Virus record (IMG/VR): IMGVR_UViG_3300046467_000802
Location: 1-27,479 of that record
Source: a virus
Strand: one strand, 5' to 3'
DNA: 27,479 bases
The translations under genes were made by a program, and so were the position numbers. This document shows, one piece after another, positions 6,284 through 13,711 of the stretch (its first letter is position 1; each line of letters begins with the position of its first letter). The notes under the pieces are model-generated. The model was not told the origin of the DNA and did no database searches. It saw only the letters and a list, made by a program, of their open reading frames with translations.

Positions 6284-7450
6284 TTAATTGTCAGCCTTTG
6301 GTTTTAATGCATCTGATAACGATTGTCGTTGCGTTACTGTTAATCCATTTATTGTACTTGTTGTCGAGTTATTAACAAAACTAGTTTTTTGTGTTGCTCG
6401 ACTATCTGTATTTGTAGTAGTTACTCTAACAGAGTCTTCAACCTTAATCCATCTGATTCCATCAAAACGGAATAATCTATTTGGTAGGTAATCTGTTCTT
6501 AAGAAATAATCACCGTTATCAACATTACTACTAGGAAACGTTATTCCAAATCCTGCAGGATGACCATTTGGTGCAACTCCATCTCCATCTAAATAGAAAC
6601 CATAATGCGATGCCGCTGGTGTATCTATTACTGCATTTATCTGTTTGTCTGAACTAATTCTTTCAGTTGTATTAACGTTATCAGTTCTAATATTTCCTCT
6701 TTCATCAATTGGAGCAACATAATACTGTTTATAATTAAATCCTGCTTTTGGAGAGTCTGACTCTGCCTGTGCAACAATTTGATCATTAATAGTTTTTTCT
6801 CTATTATATGTACTCATGTAACTTGCTAAAGAACCACTTGTAGTTGCATCTCCAATAATATCTCTAAACTCTTGTGAGTCAACCATTGTTTTTAATTTTA
6901 ATCTTAACAAGTGCGGCCACCAAGTTTGCGAGAATCCTTCTGCCGCTCTGTTTACATCTTCTACAACATAATATCTTTTTAATGCAATTGGTATACTTTC
7001 ATCTAATGAATAGTCTTCTTTCATATGTGGAAATTCAATAACATCTCCAGACATAGGTTTTCTACCTAATCTTTCAACAATATCATTCATGTGTACAGTT
7101 AAGAATATTGTATCATTTTGTAAAAACATACCAAATTGTGATAAATTAAAATCAATATCTTGTACATTGTATATTCCTCTTACAACGTACACGTCATCAG
7201 CGTATTTTCTATCTCTATTTTCTAAAAATAATAAGTCTTGTATTGTTCTTTCGTTTAGACTGTCACCTGAATATTGTGGTTGTGTCGGTGATGACTCACC
7301 ATCTTTTTGTGTAGTACCTTGATCGTAAGGTCCTAAGTATTTGTGGAAATGTAAATCAGTTCCACCCACAGTAAACAGCTCTTTAATGTTACGATCAAAG
7401 AACTTATAGTCGTTGCCTTTCTCTGGCTTGAAAATGGATAATCTTGGCAT
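6284..7450 (-). CDS. 14: neck protein gp14
   Basis: A 388-residue protein from ATG 7450. The frame extends 8 residues further, but that would overlap the promoter region. T4 gp14 (256 aa) forms the neck with gp13 and closes the head portal. Matching features are TIQDLLFLENRDRKYADDVYVVRG, then a 'FGMFLQNDTIFLTVHM' strand equivalent to T4's NFGMQVQDEVTLSI, then GDVIEFPH equivalent to GDLIYFP, and RYYVVEDVNRA. The C-terminal 120 residues are additional and contain NGDYFLRTD with LFRFDGIRWIKVED (residues 312-339), the same surface module as in gp15 and gp18. It is transcribed divergently from gp13 and is followed by gp15 2 nt downstream. The identification relies on pattern and neighbours. Confidence 0.75.
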   Translation of the reverse strand: MPRLSIFKPEKGNDYKFFDRNIKELFTVGGTDLHFHKYLGPYDQGTTQKDGESSPTQPQYSGDSLNERTIQDLLFLENRDRKYADDVYVVRGIYNVQDIDFNLSQFGMFLQNDTIFLTVHMNDIVERLGRKPMSGDVIEFPHMKEDYSLDESIPIALKRYYVVEDVNRAAEGFSQTWWPHLLRLKLKTMVDSQEFRDIIGDATTSGSLASYMSTYNREKTINDQIVAQAESDSPKAGFNYKQYYVAPIDERGNIRTDNVNTTERISSDKQINAVIDTPAASHYGFYLDGDGVAPNGHPAGFGITFPSSNVDNGDYFLRTDYLPNRLFRFDGIRWIKVEDSVRVTTTNTDSRATQKTSFVNNSTTSTINGLTVTQRQSLSDALKPKADN

Positions 7451-7458
7451 ATCACACA

Positions 7459-7466
7459 TATTTATT
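7459..7466 (-). promoter_or_regulatory. late promoter-like motif AATAAATA (gp14-gp15)
   Basis: On the minus strand AATAAATA matches 7 of 8 positions of the late consensus. It lies 8 nt before the gp14 start at 7450, without a Shine-Dalgarno. It forms a back-to-back divergent pair with the exact late promoter at 7481-7488, so gp13 and gp14-gp15 can be switched on together. Confidence 0.6.
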
Positions 7467-7480
7467 GATTGCACAACTAC

Positions 7481-7488
7481 TATAAATA
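7481..7488 (+). promoter_or_regulatory. T4-type late promoter TATAAATA of gp13
   Basis: This is an exact octamer. Its last base is the A of a possible ATG at 7488, and the next in-frame ATG is at 7494, 5 nt after the motif, where T4 geometry would place +1. This strongly favours 7494 as the gp13 start on a leaderless mRNA. Confidence 0.75.
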
Positions 7489-7493
7489 TGAGT

Positions 7494-8255
7494 ATGTCAG
7501 AACTACAAACAGGTCAACAGGATATATATGATTACGTAAAAAATAATCTAGGCGAGGGTATGATAGATGTTGAATTAGACCCAAAACACTATAAAACAGC
7601 ACTAGAAAGAGCAATCAACAGATACAGACAGCGTTCGTCAAATGCTGTGGAAGAATCTTATGCTTTTTTACAATTAAACGAAAATCAGAACTCATATATT
7701 TTACCAGATGAAATAATCAACGTAAGAAGATTACATCGTAGAACTGTAGGCTCTCGTACATCGGGTGGAGAAGGTGGTACTTTATTTGAACCATTTAACT
7801 TGGCCTATACAAATACATACTTGTTAAGAGCAGGAGCAACAGGTGGTCTCGCAACCTATTATGCTTTTGCATCTTATCAGGAATTAGTAGGTAAAATGTT
7901 TGGATCGTTTATACAATTTCATTTTGATGTAGCAACTAAAAAACTTACAATTACACAAAGACCTAGAGCAGACAACGAAACTGTATTAATGCATACTGAT
8001 AATTTTAGACCTGATATTACTTTATTCAAAGACATTTATGCAAAACCGTGGGTTAGAGATTACACCCTTGCAGTATGTAAAATAATGCTAGGAGAAGCAA
8101 GAGGTAAATTTAATACTATTGCTGGACCACAAGGTGGTACTACACTTAACGGTGGTGAACTAAAAGCACAAGGCGTTGTTGAAATAGAAAAACTAGATCT
8201 AGAAATTAATAATTTTGCAGAAGGTGGAACACCGCATAGTTTTGTAATAGGTTAA
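7494..8255 (+). CDS. 13: neck protein gp13
   Basis: A 253-residue protein (T4 gp13 has 309). It begins with DIYDYVKNNLGEGMIDVELDPKHYKTALERAINRYRQRSS; this helical N-terminus followed by a predicted 'YxLPDEIxxVRRxHR' strand is the pattern I know for gp13 of marine T4-like phages. Further typical features are FEPFNLAYTN, the beta-hairpin FDVATKKLTITQRP, and the C-terminal helix WVRDYTLAVCKIMLGEARGKF with GGTTLNGGELKAQG. gp13 binds the portal after packaging and, with gp14, forms the neck platform for the tail. The late promoter overlaps ATG 7488, so I prefer ATG 7494. The longest open frame, from 7413, antisense to gp14, is not used. The gene is divergent from gp14, unlike in T4. Confidence 0.8.
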   Translation: MSELQTGQQDIYDYVKNNLGEGMIDVELDPKHYKTALERAINRYRQRSSNAVEESYAFLQLNENQNSYILPDEIINVRRLHRRTVGSRTSGGEGGTLFEPFNLAYTNTYLLRAGATGGLATYYAFASYQELVGKMFGSFIQFHFDVATKKLTITQRPRADNETVLMHTDNFRPDITLFKDIYAKPWVRDYTLAVCKIMLGEARGKFNTIAGPQGGTTLNGGELKAQGVVEIEKLDLEINNFAEGGTPHSFVIG

Positions 8256-8271
8256 TTCGTTTTCACTTTGT

Positions 8272-8279
8272 TTTAAATA
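8272..8279 (+). promoter_or_regulatory. possible late promoter TTTAAATA
   Basis: TTTAAATA matches the late consensus at 7 of 8 positions and is 8 nt before the ATG at 8288. The T-rich surroundings make a chance match possible. A weak GGTGA precedes the ATG. Confidence 0.4.
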
Positions 8280-8287
8280 CAGGTGAC

Positions 8288-8470
8288 ATGGAAACTCCCA
8301 AATATAAAAAATATTCAGACTGTACAATAGACGAATTAGAAGAAATTGTAGATAATTTAGAGAATATGTCTATTCACGCTTTAAAAAAAAAGAAACTTGA
8401 ATTACGTAAAACAATTCTTAGAGCGGTAAAAGAAGCAAAAATAGAGATTGAAAAACGCTTAAAAAAATAG
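8288..8470 (+). CDS. small basic helical protein, unknown function
   Basis: A 60-residue protein, largely helical and highly charged (many Lys and Glu). The second half (ALKKKKLELRKTILRAVKEAKIEIEKRLKK) has a heptad-like pattern that could form a coiled coil or bind nucleic acid. It lies between gp13 and the dNMP kinase gene, and its 3' end holds the -35 box of the kinase promoter. The family is not recognised. Charge bias, tight packing and an upstream late-type motif support a real gene. Confidence 0.55.
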   Translation: METPKYKKYSDCTIDELEEIVDNLENMSIHALKKKKLELRKTILRAVKEAKIEIEKRLKK

Positions 8471-8476
8471 TATAAT
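8448..8476 (+). promoter_or_regulatory. sigma70-type promoter of the dNMP kinase gene, leaderless geometry
   Basis: TTGAAA (8448-8453), 17 nt and a perfect TATAAT (8471-8476). The -10 box is followed by only 6 nt before ATG 8483, so +1 should coincide with the start codon. It overlaps the 3' end of the preceding small gene. This is a host-type promoter for expression early in infection. Confidence 0.75.
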
Positions 8477-8482
8477 CAATTA

Positions 8483-9079
8483 ATGTTAATAGGATTAGTA
8501 GGACTAATAGGTTCTGGTAAAGATACAGTTGCGGAAAAACTAGTTGAAGAACACGGATACATAAGAGATTCGTTTGCTAAAAGTCTTAAAGATGCTGTTA
8601 GTTCAATGTTTAATTGGGATAGAGAATTACTTGAAGGTAACACATCAGAAAGCAGAAAATGGCGAGAACAACCTGATACTTTTTGGAGTGAAAAAATGGG
8701 CAAAGAAGTAACACCACGTTGGATATTACAATACTTTGGTACTGAAGTAATGCGTGGTAAGGTGTATGACGGCATATGGGTTGACTCTGTTATTGGAAGA
8801 TACAAAGGTGAAAACACAGTAATTTCAGACACAAGATTTATAAACGAAATAAAAACAATCAAAGCACACGGTGGTAAAATTGTATGTGTAAAAAGAGGCG
8901 AATTACCTACACAAAAAGAAATGCAAGAACAAGGTGCTCATCAATCTGAATGGGATTGGCTAGATTCTAAATTTGATTATACTATTGAAAATACAGGCAC
9001 TAAAGAAGAATTATATGTTAAAATTAACGACCTTAATCGTCTGCTACAAGATCACCAATCTTCCAACCTAGACGTTTAA
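8483..9079 (+). CDS. 1: deoxynucleoside monophosphate kinase (gp1-like)
   Basis: A 198-residue P-loop kinase. Residues 7-15 read GLIGSGKDT, the Walker A loop characteristic of the T4 gp1/dNMP kinase family. The substrate/LID region includes DSFAKSLKDAVSSMFNWDRELLEG and KWREQPDTFWSEKMG, then TPRWILQYFGTEVMR and the strand VISDTRFINEIKTIK, which carries the family's D-T-R. The enzyme phosphorylates dNMPs to dNDPs to feed phage replication. T4 gp1 is 241 aa, so this is a compact version. The sigma70-type promoter directly upstream suggests early transcription. Its last 47 bases overlap the 3' end of the convergent gene at 9033-9392. Confidence 0.9.
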   Translation: MLIGLVGLIGSGKDTVAEKLVEEHGYIRDSFAKSLKDAVSSMFNWDRELLEGNTSESRKWREQPDTFWSEKMGKEVTPRWILQYFGTEVMRGKVYDGIWVDSVIGRYKGENTVISDTRFINEIKTIKAHGGKIVCVKRGELPTQKEMQEQGAHQSEWDWLDSKFDYTIENTGTKEELYVKINDLNRLLQDHQSSNLDV

Positions 9080-9392
9080 TCCCACTTAATCGTTGACAAT
9101 TAGCACATACAGTTTTTAAGTTAGAGGTATTTGTGTTTCTTAAATTCCCATCAAGAAAATAAACATCTAATTGAATTACCTTTTCTGCTTTAAATCCACA
9201 CAACTCACATTTATTTTTCTTATGATACCCCGAACGTTGTAATGCTGTTATTCCACCAATACGTAATTTCTTTTTTTTACGAATACAAGTATCACACATT
9301 CTACGCCAATATATCTTATTTCCTTTACGATAGCCGTATGCTCTTGGTTTAGCCTTACATTGTATACATAATGGTCTGAGTCTATTCAACAT
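9033..9392 (-). CDS. zinc-binding HNH-like protein of marine T4-like phages
   Basis: A 119-residue protein from ATG 9392; the frame continues upstream to 9572 but that part is antisense to the gp18 start and looks spurious. Two cysteine pairs near the N-terminus (C-I-Q-C and C-D-T-C) form one zinc knuckle. A second pair of knuckles, CELC and CANC, brackets 'QLDVYFLDGNLRNTNTSNLKTVCANCQR', which is an HNH-endonuclease-like arrangement: beta-hairpin with D/H-x-D-G-N, then N-L-x-x-x-C-x-x-C. In canonical HNH enzymes the first catalytic residue is His; here it is Asp in 'LDVYFLDGN', so cleavage activity is uncertain. I know this protein as a conserved small gene in marine T4-like phages without a proven function. 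The motif CGTAAATA lies 5 nt before the start. The 3' end overlaps the convergent kinase gene. Confidence 0.8.
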   Translation of the reverse strand: MLNRLRPLCIQCKAKPRAYGYRKGNKIYWRRMCDTCIRKKKKLRIGGITALQRSGYHKKNKCELCGFKAEKVIQLDVYFLDGNLRNTNTSNLKTVCANCQRLSGIKRLGWKIGDLVADD

Positions 9393-9397
9393 ATTAG

Positions 9398-9405
9398 TAT
9401 TTACG
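9398..9405 (-). promoter_or_regulatory. possible late promoter CGTAAATA
   Basis: On the minus strand the TAAATA core lies 5 nt before ATG 9392, the same geometry as other late motifs here, but only 6 of 8 positions match. No Shine-Dalgarno is visible. Confidence 0.35.
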
Positions 9406-9460
9406 TCACCTATATAGGCACCTAAATTCTGCAGGTATTGTCGTAAAAACCAAATGATTA

Positions 9461-9468
9461 CATAAATA
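9461..9468 (+). promoter_or_regulatory. late promoter-like motif CATAAATA (gp18)
   Basis: CATAAATA matches the late consensus at 7 of 8 positions. The predicted start near 9474 gives a 35-nt leader with a strong AAGGAG (9494-9499) before the ATG. A weak 5-bp stem TATTC/GAATA (9469-9485) is at the 5' end. Confidence 0.6.
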
Positions 9469-9508
9469 TATTCAGTATACGAATAAACTTGCAAGGAGAA
9501 GACGTAAT

Positions 9509-12500
9509 ATGGCAACATTAACATCACCAGGAGTAGAAGTTTCAGTAATAAACGAAAGTTTTTACGTACCATCAGATGCGGGTACTACACCACTTTTTTT
9601 AGTAGCATCAGGACAAGACAAAACACCAGGTTCAGGATCAGGCACAGCTTCAGGAACAACAACTGCAACTGCTGATACTTGTTACTTGATTTCGTCTCAA
9701 AGAGAATTAACAGAAACATTTGGAGATCCAAAATTTTATTTAGATTCATCTTCTAATCCAATACATGGATGTGAATTAAATGAATGGGGTCTACAAGCGG
9801 CTTACTCATTTTTAGGACTTGCTAACAGAGCATACATTCTAAGAGTAAACACAAACTTAACAGATTTAGTTGGAAGTGCGACACCTCCAACAGCAGACCC
9901 AACAGATGGAACATACTGGTTTGACCTTGCATCAACTAGTTTTGGTATACATGAATGGGATAAAACAAATCAAAAATTTGTAGCAAAAACACCAACTATT
10001 AGTACAGCAGTTACTGACCTTGTAGGTAACAGTTCAACAGGTGCACCTAAAACATCAATAGGTTCACAAGGTGATTATTTAATTAATACAACACACGTTA
10101 GTAACAAGATTTATTACAAGTCTACTGAAAACGCTTGGGTACAACTTGGGTCAGAAGGATGGCACAAAGCAGTACCAGTAGTAAGTGTAGCAAGTGGAAC
10201 TACTGTATCTAGTGGTCAAACTATGGTCATTAATGGTGTGACAGTAACAGTTAGTGGTACAGCATTATCAAATGTTGCAACAGCAATTAACATAAATGCA
10301 GACGGCGGAGACGGCATAAGTTTTGCAGGTGTTTCGGCGGCAGTACATTCAATAACAGGTAACTTAGAAATATTCCATAATGGATTAGACCTAGGTGATT
10401 CGGCGGGTGGAAGAAATACAATTAATTTTCAAGAAGGTACAGGTATACTTGCTTCTTTAGGAATTACAGCAGGCACTTATAAAGGTGCTACATTCTTACA
10501 GGCGGCACACACTTCTAGACCTACTTGGAAAACAGCAGACGATAACAGACCAGGTGGTTCAGTTTGGTTGAAAACAAGCACAGCAAACAGTGGAGCAGAT
10601 ATTGTTGCAAAACTTTGGAGTGATTCAAGTGCAACTTGGACTACTGTAAGTTCTCCTTTATACTCAACTAACAATCAAGCAATTTATAAAATAGATCCAA
10701 CAAATGGTGGTACTTCAATTGCGGCTGGTACATTATACACACAATACAATATTACTGAGGATTCGGCAGGCGGTGCAAACTCAACTAACGCATTAGGTGA
10801 CTTACAATTATTTAGATACGTAGGTGGTACAACAGTTATTCAATCTAAAACAACTGCACCAAGTTTCACAGCAACTGAAACATTTACTTGTGCAGAAACA
10901 TTAAAAAATCAATCAGCATTAGACACTGCGAAACAAATAACTATGGTTTCTGGAGACGGTTCAACACTAGGTGATGCAGACGATTTCGTAACTGCATTTA
11001 CAGCGGCTGGCTTTACTAACTTAACAGCAGAAATTATAAGTTCAGGTGAATACAAAGGTGCAATTAAAATTACACATAAATTAGGTGGTGATTTCAGAAT
11101 GAACGATGGTGCAACATCAGCTGATCCAACAGCAACAGGTGGAACTCCACTTGCAGATGCAGGATTAAGTACTGGTCAAGCACACTCTTATGGTGGATAC
11201 ACTGCAAACAGTTCAACATTAATTGATAACTTATATGTTTCACCAGCAGGTGACTTAAATGACTCAACTTTGGGTAACGAAGTAATGGCTACTAACTGGA
11301 AACGTTTAAGTTACACAGCAAGTGCAAGTTCACCAAGTAATGAACCAACAGATGGTACATTATGGTATGATTCATCTACAGACATAGCAGATATTATGGC
11401 ACACAATGGTACAACTTGGGTAGGTTACGTTTCAGCATACTCATCTACAGATCCAGAAGGTCCTCAATTTAGTGCAACAGCACCAAATACACAATCAGAT
11501 GGAACACCACTTGTAACAAACGATTTATGGATTGATACAAGTGATTTAGAGAACTATCCAAAACTTTACAAATACAATACATCAGCAACATTAAGTTCGA
11601 CTAACACAGCAAACCAAGTAGCAGTTACAACATCAGGTGCGGCTTGGGAACTAACTGACAAAACAGATCAAACAACAGAAGATGGTATTATATTTGCAGA
11701 CGCTAGATGGCATACATCAGTAGAAAAAGCGGCTGATGGCAATTCTACTGCAGGTACGGCAAGTACAATTAAAGATTTATTAAGTGATAACTTCTTAGAT
11801 CCAGATTCACCTGATCCAACATTATATCCACAAGGTATTATGTTATGGAACACTAGACGTTCTGGTTACAATGTTAAAGAATACAAAAACAATCACGTAA
11901 CAACAACAAAATATCCAGGTTCAGGATCAAGTGGATTAGGTAACATTAGATACAATAGTAACGAATCAGTATCAACTTACTATCCAGACAGATGGGTTAT
12001 TAAATCATCTAACAATGCTGATGGTTCTGGTACTTTTGGAAGAAAAGCACAAAGACAAGTTGTTGTACAACAATTAAAATCTGAGATAGACACTAACCAA
12101 GCAATTAGAGAAGACCAAAGAGGTTTTAACGTTGTTGCTTGTCCTGGATATCCAGAAGTTATGCAAAATATGATTAACTTAAACACTGATCGAAATAGCA
12201 CAGCATTTATTGTTGGTGATACTCCAATGAGATTGGCAGGCACAGCAACAGCAATTACAGATTGGGCAAATAACTCAGCGGCGGCAACTGATAATGGTGA
12301 TGACGGTTTAGTAAGTTCAAGTGATTACTTGGGCGTATTTTATCCATCAGGATTAACTACTGACAATTCAGGAACATCAATTGTAGTTCCAGCATCACAC
12401 ATGATGATGAGAACTTTAGCAAATAATGACAACTTGGCATATCCATGGTTTGCACCAGCAGGTACAAGACGTGGTGTTGTAGACAATGCAACAGCAGTTG

Positions 12501-12985
12501 GTTATATTGACGCAAGTGAAGGCGAATTTAAAACAATATCTGTTACTGAATCTATAAGAGATTCAATGCATACAGTCAAAGTTAATCCAATTACTTTCTT
12601 CTCAGGAGCAGGAATTGTTAACTTTGGTAACTTAACTATGACATCGTCAAGTTCAGCATTAGACAGAATAAACGTTTCAAGATTAACAGTATATCTAAGA
12701 AATCAATTAGATGCTATTGCTAAACCATTTATATTCGAACCAAATGATGAATTAACAAGAAATGAGATCAAACAAGCAATTGAATCATTCTGTTTAGAAT
12801 TAGTTGGACAAAGAGCATTATATGACTTCCTAGTAGTTTGTGACGAAACTAACAACACGTCTACTAGAATAGACAGAAATGAACTTTATGTAGATATAGC
12901 AATTGAACCTGTGAAATCAGTTGAATTTATTTACATACCATTAAGAATTAAAAACACAGGGGAAATAGCAAAATTAGGGAACTAA
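9509..12985 (+). CDS. 18: tail sheath protein gp18 with giant insertion
   Basis: A 1158-residue protein; T4 gp18 has 659 and cyanophage versions are somewhat larger. The N-terminus (SPGVEVSVINES...) and C-terminus (GRKAQRQVVVQQLKSEID, FIVGDTP, DNLAYPWFAPAGTRRG, RLTVYLRNQLDAIAKPFIFEPND, YIPLRIKNT) are unmistakable contractile-sheath sequence. The fold is split by an insertion of roughly residues 120-750. It holds five 'W-D...W' surface-type modules (about 126-162, 183-219, 335-382, 608-641, 661-716; e.g. PTDGTYWFDLAS and PTDGTLWYDSST). Residues about 226-325 resemble a flagellin/hook 'IN' motif (VTVTVSGTALSNVATAINI...LASLGITAG), and 458-534 may be a second, degenerate copy. The insertion would project from the tail surface. 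The sheath contracts around the gp19 tube to drive DNA injection. Confidence 0.9.
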   Translation: MATLTSPGVEVSVINESFYVPSDAGTTPLFLVASGQDKTPGSGSGTASGTTTATADTCYLISSQRELTETFGDPKFYLDSSSNPIHGCELNEWGLQAAYSFLGLANRAYILRVNTNLTDLVGSATPPTADPTDGTYWFDLASTSFGIHEWDKTNQKFVAKTPTISTAVTDLVGNSSTGAPKTSIGSQGDYLINTTHVSNKIYYKSTENAWVQLGSEGWHKAVPVVSVASGTTVSSGQTMVINGVTVTVSGTALSNVATAININADGGDGISFAGVSAAVHSITGNLEIFHNGLDLGDSAGGRNTINFQEGTGILASLGITAGTYKGATFLQAAHTSRPTWKTADDNRPGGSVWLKTSTANSGADIVAKLWSDSSATWTTVSSPLYSTNNQAIYKIDPTNGGTSIAAGTLYTQYNITEDSAGGANSTNALGDLQLFRYVGGTTVIQSKTTAPSFTATETFTCAETLKNQSALDTAKQITMVSGDGSTLGDADDFVTAFTAAGFTNLTAEIISSGEYKGAIKITHKLGGDFRMNDGATSADPTATGGTPLADAGLSTGQAHSYGGYTANSSTLIDNLYVSPAGDLNDSTLGNEVMATNWKRLSYTASASSPSNEPTDGTLWYDSSTDIADIMAHNGTTWVGYVSAYSSTDPEGPQFSATAPNTQSDGTPLVTNDLWIDTSDLENYPKLYKYNTSATLSSTNTANQVAVTTSGAAWELTDKTDQTTEDGIIFADARWHTSVEKAADGNSTAGTASTIKDLLSDNFLDPDSPDPTLYPQGIMLWNTRRSGYNVKEYKNNHVTTTKYPGSGSSGLGNIRYNSNESVSTYYPDRWVIKSSNNADGSGTFGRKAQRQVVVQQLKSEIDTNQAIREDQRGFNVVACPGYPEVMQNMINLNTDRNSTAFIVGDTPMRLAGTATAITDWANNSAAATDNGDDGLVSSSDYLGVFYPSGLTTDNSGTSIVVPASHMMMRTLANNDNLAYPWFAPAGTRRGVVDNATAVGYIDASEGEFKTISVTESIRDSMHTVKVNPITFFSGAGIVNFGNLTMTSSSSALDRINVSRLTVYLRNQLDAIAKPFIFEPNDELTRNEIKQAIESFCLELVGQRALYDFLVVCDETNNTSTRIDRNELYVDIAIEPVKSVEFIYIPLRIKNTGEIAKLGN

Positions 12986-12991
12986 TTTTTG

Positions 12992-12999
12992 GATAAATA
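12992..12999 (+). promoter_or_regulatory. possible weak late promoter GATAAATA before gp19
   Basis: GATAAATA matches 7 of 8 late positions, but a start at about 13005 would remove the Shine-Dalgarno AGGAGAG at 12999-13005. gp19 is more likely translated from the gp18 transcript using that Shine-Dalgarno. Confidence 0.3.
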
Positions 13000-13012
13000 G
13001 GAGAGAAAACAT

Positions 13013-13639
13013 ATGGCAATATCAACATTATCAAAATTTACAGTACCTTTAGCAAACGATCAAAGTTCAGCATCACAAGGCTTGTTGATGCCAAAACTAC
13101 AATATCGTTTTAGATGTATCCTAGAAAATTTTGGAGTATCAACACCAAGATCAGAAGTTACAAAACAAGTAATGGATGTTACGAGACCAAACTTATCTTT
13201 TGATAAAGTAACACTAGACGTTTACAACTCAAAAGTATTTGTAGCAGGTAAACACACTTGGGAACCAATTACAATCACATTAAGAGATGACGTTAACAAC
13301 TCAGTTACTAAACTAGTTGGTGAACAAATTCAAAAACAATTTGATTTCTTTGAACAAGCAAGTGCGGCATCTGGTATTGACTATAAATTTACAACTAGAA
13401 TTGAAATGCTAGATGGTGGTAACGGAGCAAGTGCACCAAATGTATTAGAAACATTTGAATTATATGGTGCATACATTGAATCTGTTAACTACAATTCACT
13501 AGCATATAACACATCAGACCCAGCAACAATTACATTATCAATAAGTTATGACAACTGTGTACAAACACCTACAGGAACAGGTATTGGTACAGCGGTAGCA
13601 AGAACAATTGGTACACTATCTACTGGCGGTGGACAATAA
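13013..13639 (+). CDS. 19: tail tube protein gp19
   Basis: A 208-residue protein; T4 gp19 has 163. It lies 27 nt after the sheath gene with Shine-Dalgarno AGGAGAG. The pattern is that of tail-tube subunits: LMPKLQYRFRCILENFG, the strand KQVMDVTRPNLSFDKVTLDVYNSKVFVAGKHTW, EPITITLRDDVNNSV, helix VGEQIQKQFDFFEQ, and the last strands FELYGAYIESVNYN and TITLSISYDNCVQ. Hexameric rings of gp19 stack into the inner tube inside the sheath. The extra length is mainly a Gly/Thr-rich C-terminal tail (TGTGIGTAVARTIGTLSTGGGQ region). It is followed by a terminator, so gp18-gp19 form one late operon. Confidence 0.92.
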   Translation: MAISTLSKFTVPLANDQSSASQGLLMPKLQYRFRCILENFGVSTPRSEVTKQVMDVTRPNLSFDKVTLDVYNSKVFVAGKHTWEPITITLRDDVNNSVTKLVGEQIQKQFDFFEQASAASGIDYKFTTRIEMLDGGNGASAPNVLETFELYGAYIESVNYNSLAYNTSDPATITLSISYDNCVQTPTGTGIGTAVARTIGTLSTGGGQ

Positions 13640-13664
13640 TAATTAAAATTGCAATTATAATAAG

Positions 13665-13691
13665 AAAAGCGTCTTTATAGGCGCTTTTTTT
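13665..13691 (+). terminator. rho-independent terminator after gp19
   Basis: AAAAGCG (13665-13671) pairs with CGCTTTT (13682-13688) across a 10-nt loop, followed by more T's to 13691. It closes the gp18-gp19 operon, 25 nt after the gp19 stop. Confidence 0.85.
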
Positions 13692-13696
13692 GTGGC

Positions 13697-13704
13697 TATA
13701 AATA
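13697..13704 (+). promoter_or_regulatory. T4-type late promoter TATAAATA, leaderless geometry
   Basis: An exact octamer 7 nt before ATG 13712, with no Shine-Dalgarno in the gap (CAAGTGT). It has the same spacing as the promoter at 2130-2137 and lies 6 nt after the gp19 terminator. Confidence 0.8.
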
Positions 13705-13711
13705 CAAGTGT

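Noticed and set aside
6288-6491. Plus-strand frame inside gp14
   Set aside because: Shadow of the minus-strand gene without start signals. Other antisense frames, such as 7089-7322, 11980-12243 and 25206-25685, were dropped for the same reason.
7413-7493. Longer gp13 N-terminus
   Set aside because: It runs antisense through the gp14 start and the divergent promoters; the late promoter at 7481-7488 excludes it.
9393-9572. Hydrophobic N-terminal extension of the HNH-like gene, resembling a signal peptide
   Set aside because: It is antisense to the gp18 start and its leader; the zinc-binding protein begins naturally at ATG 9392.
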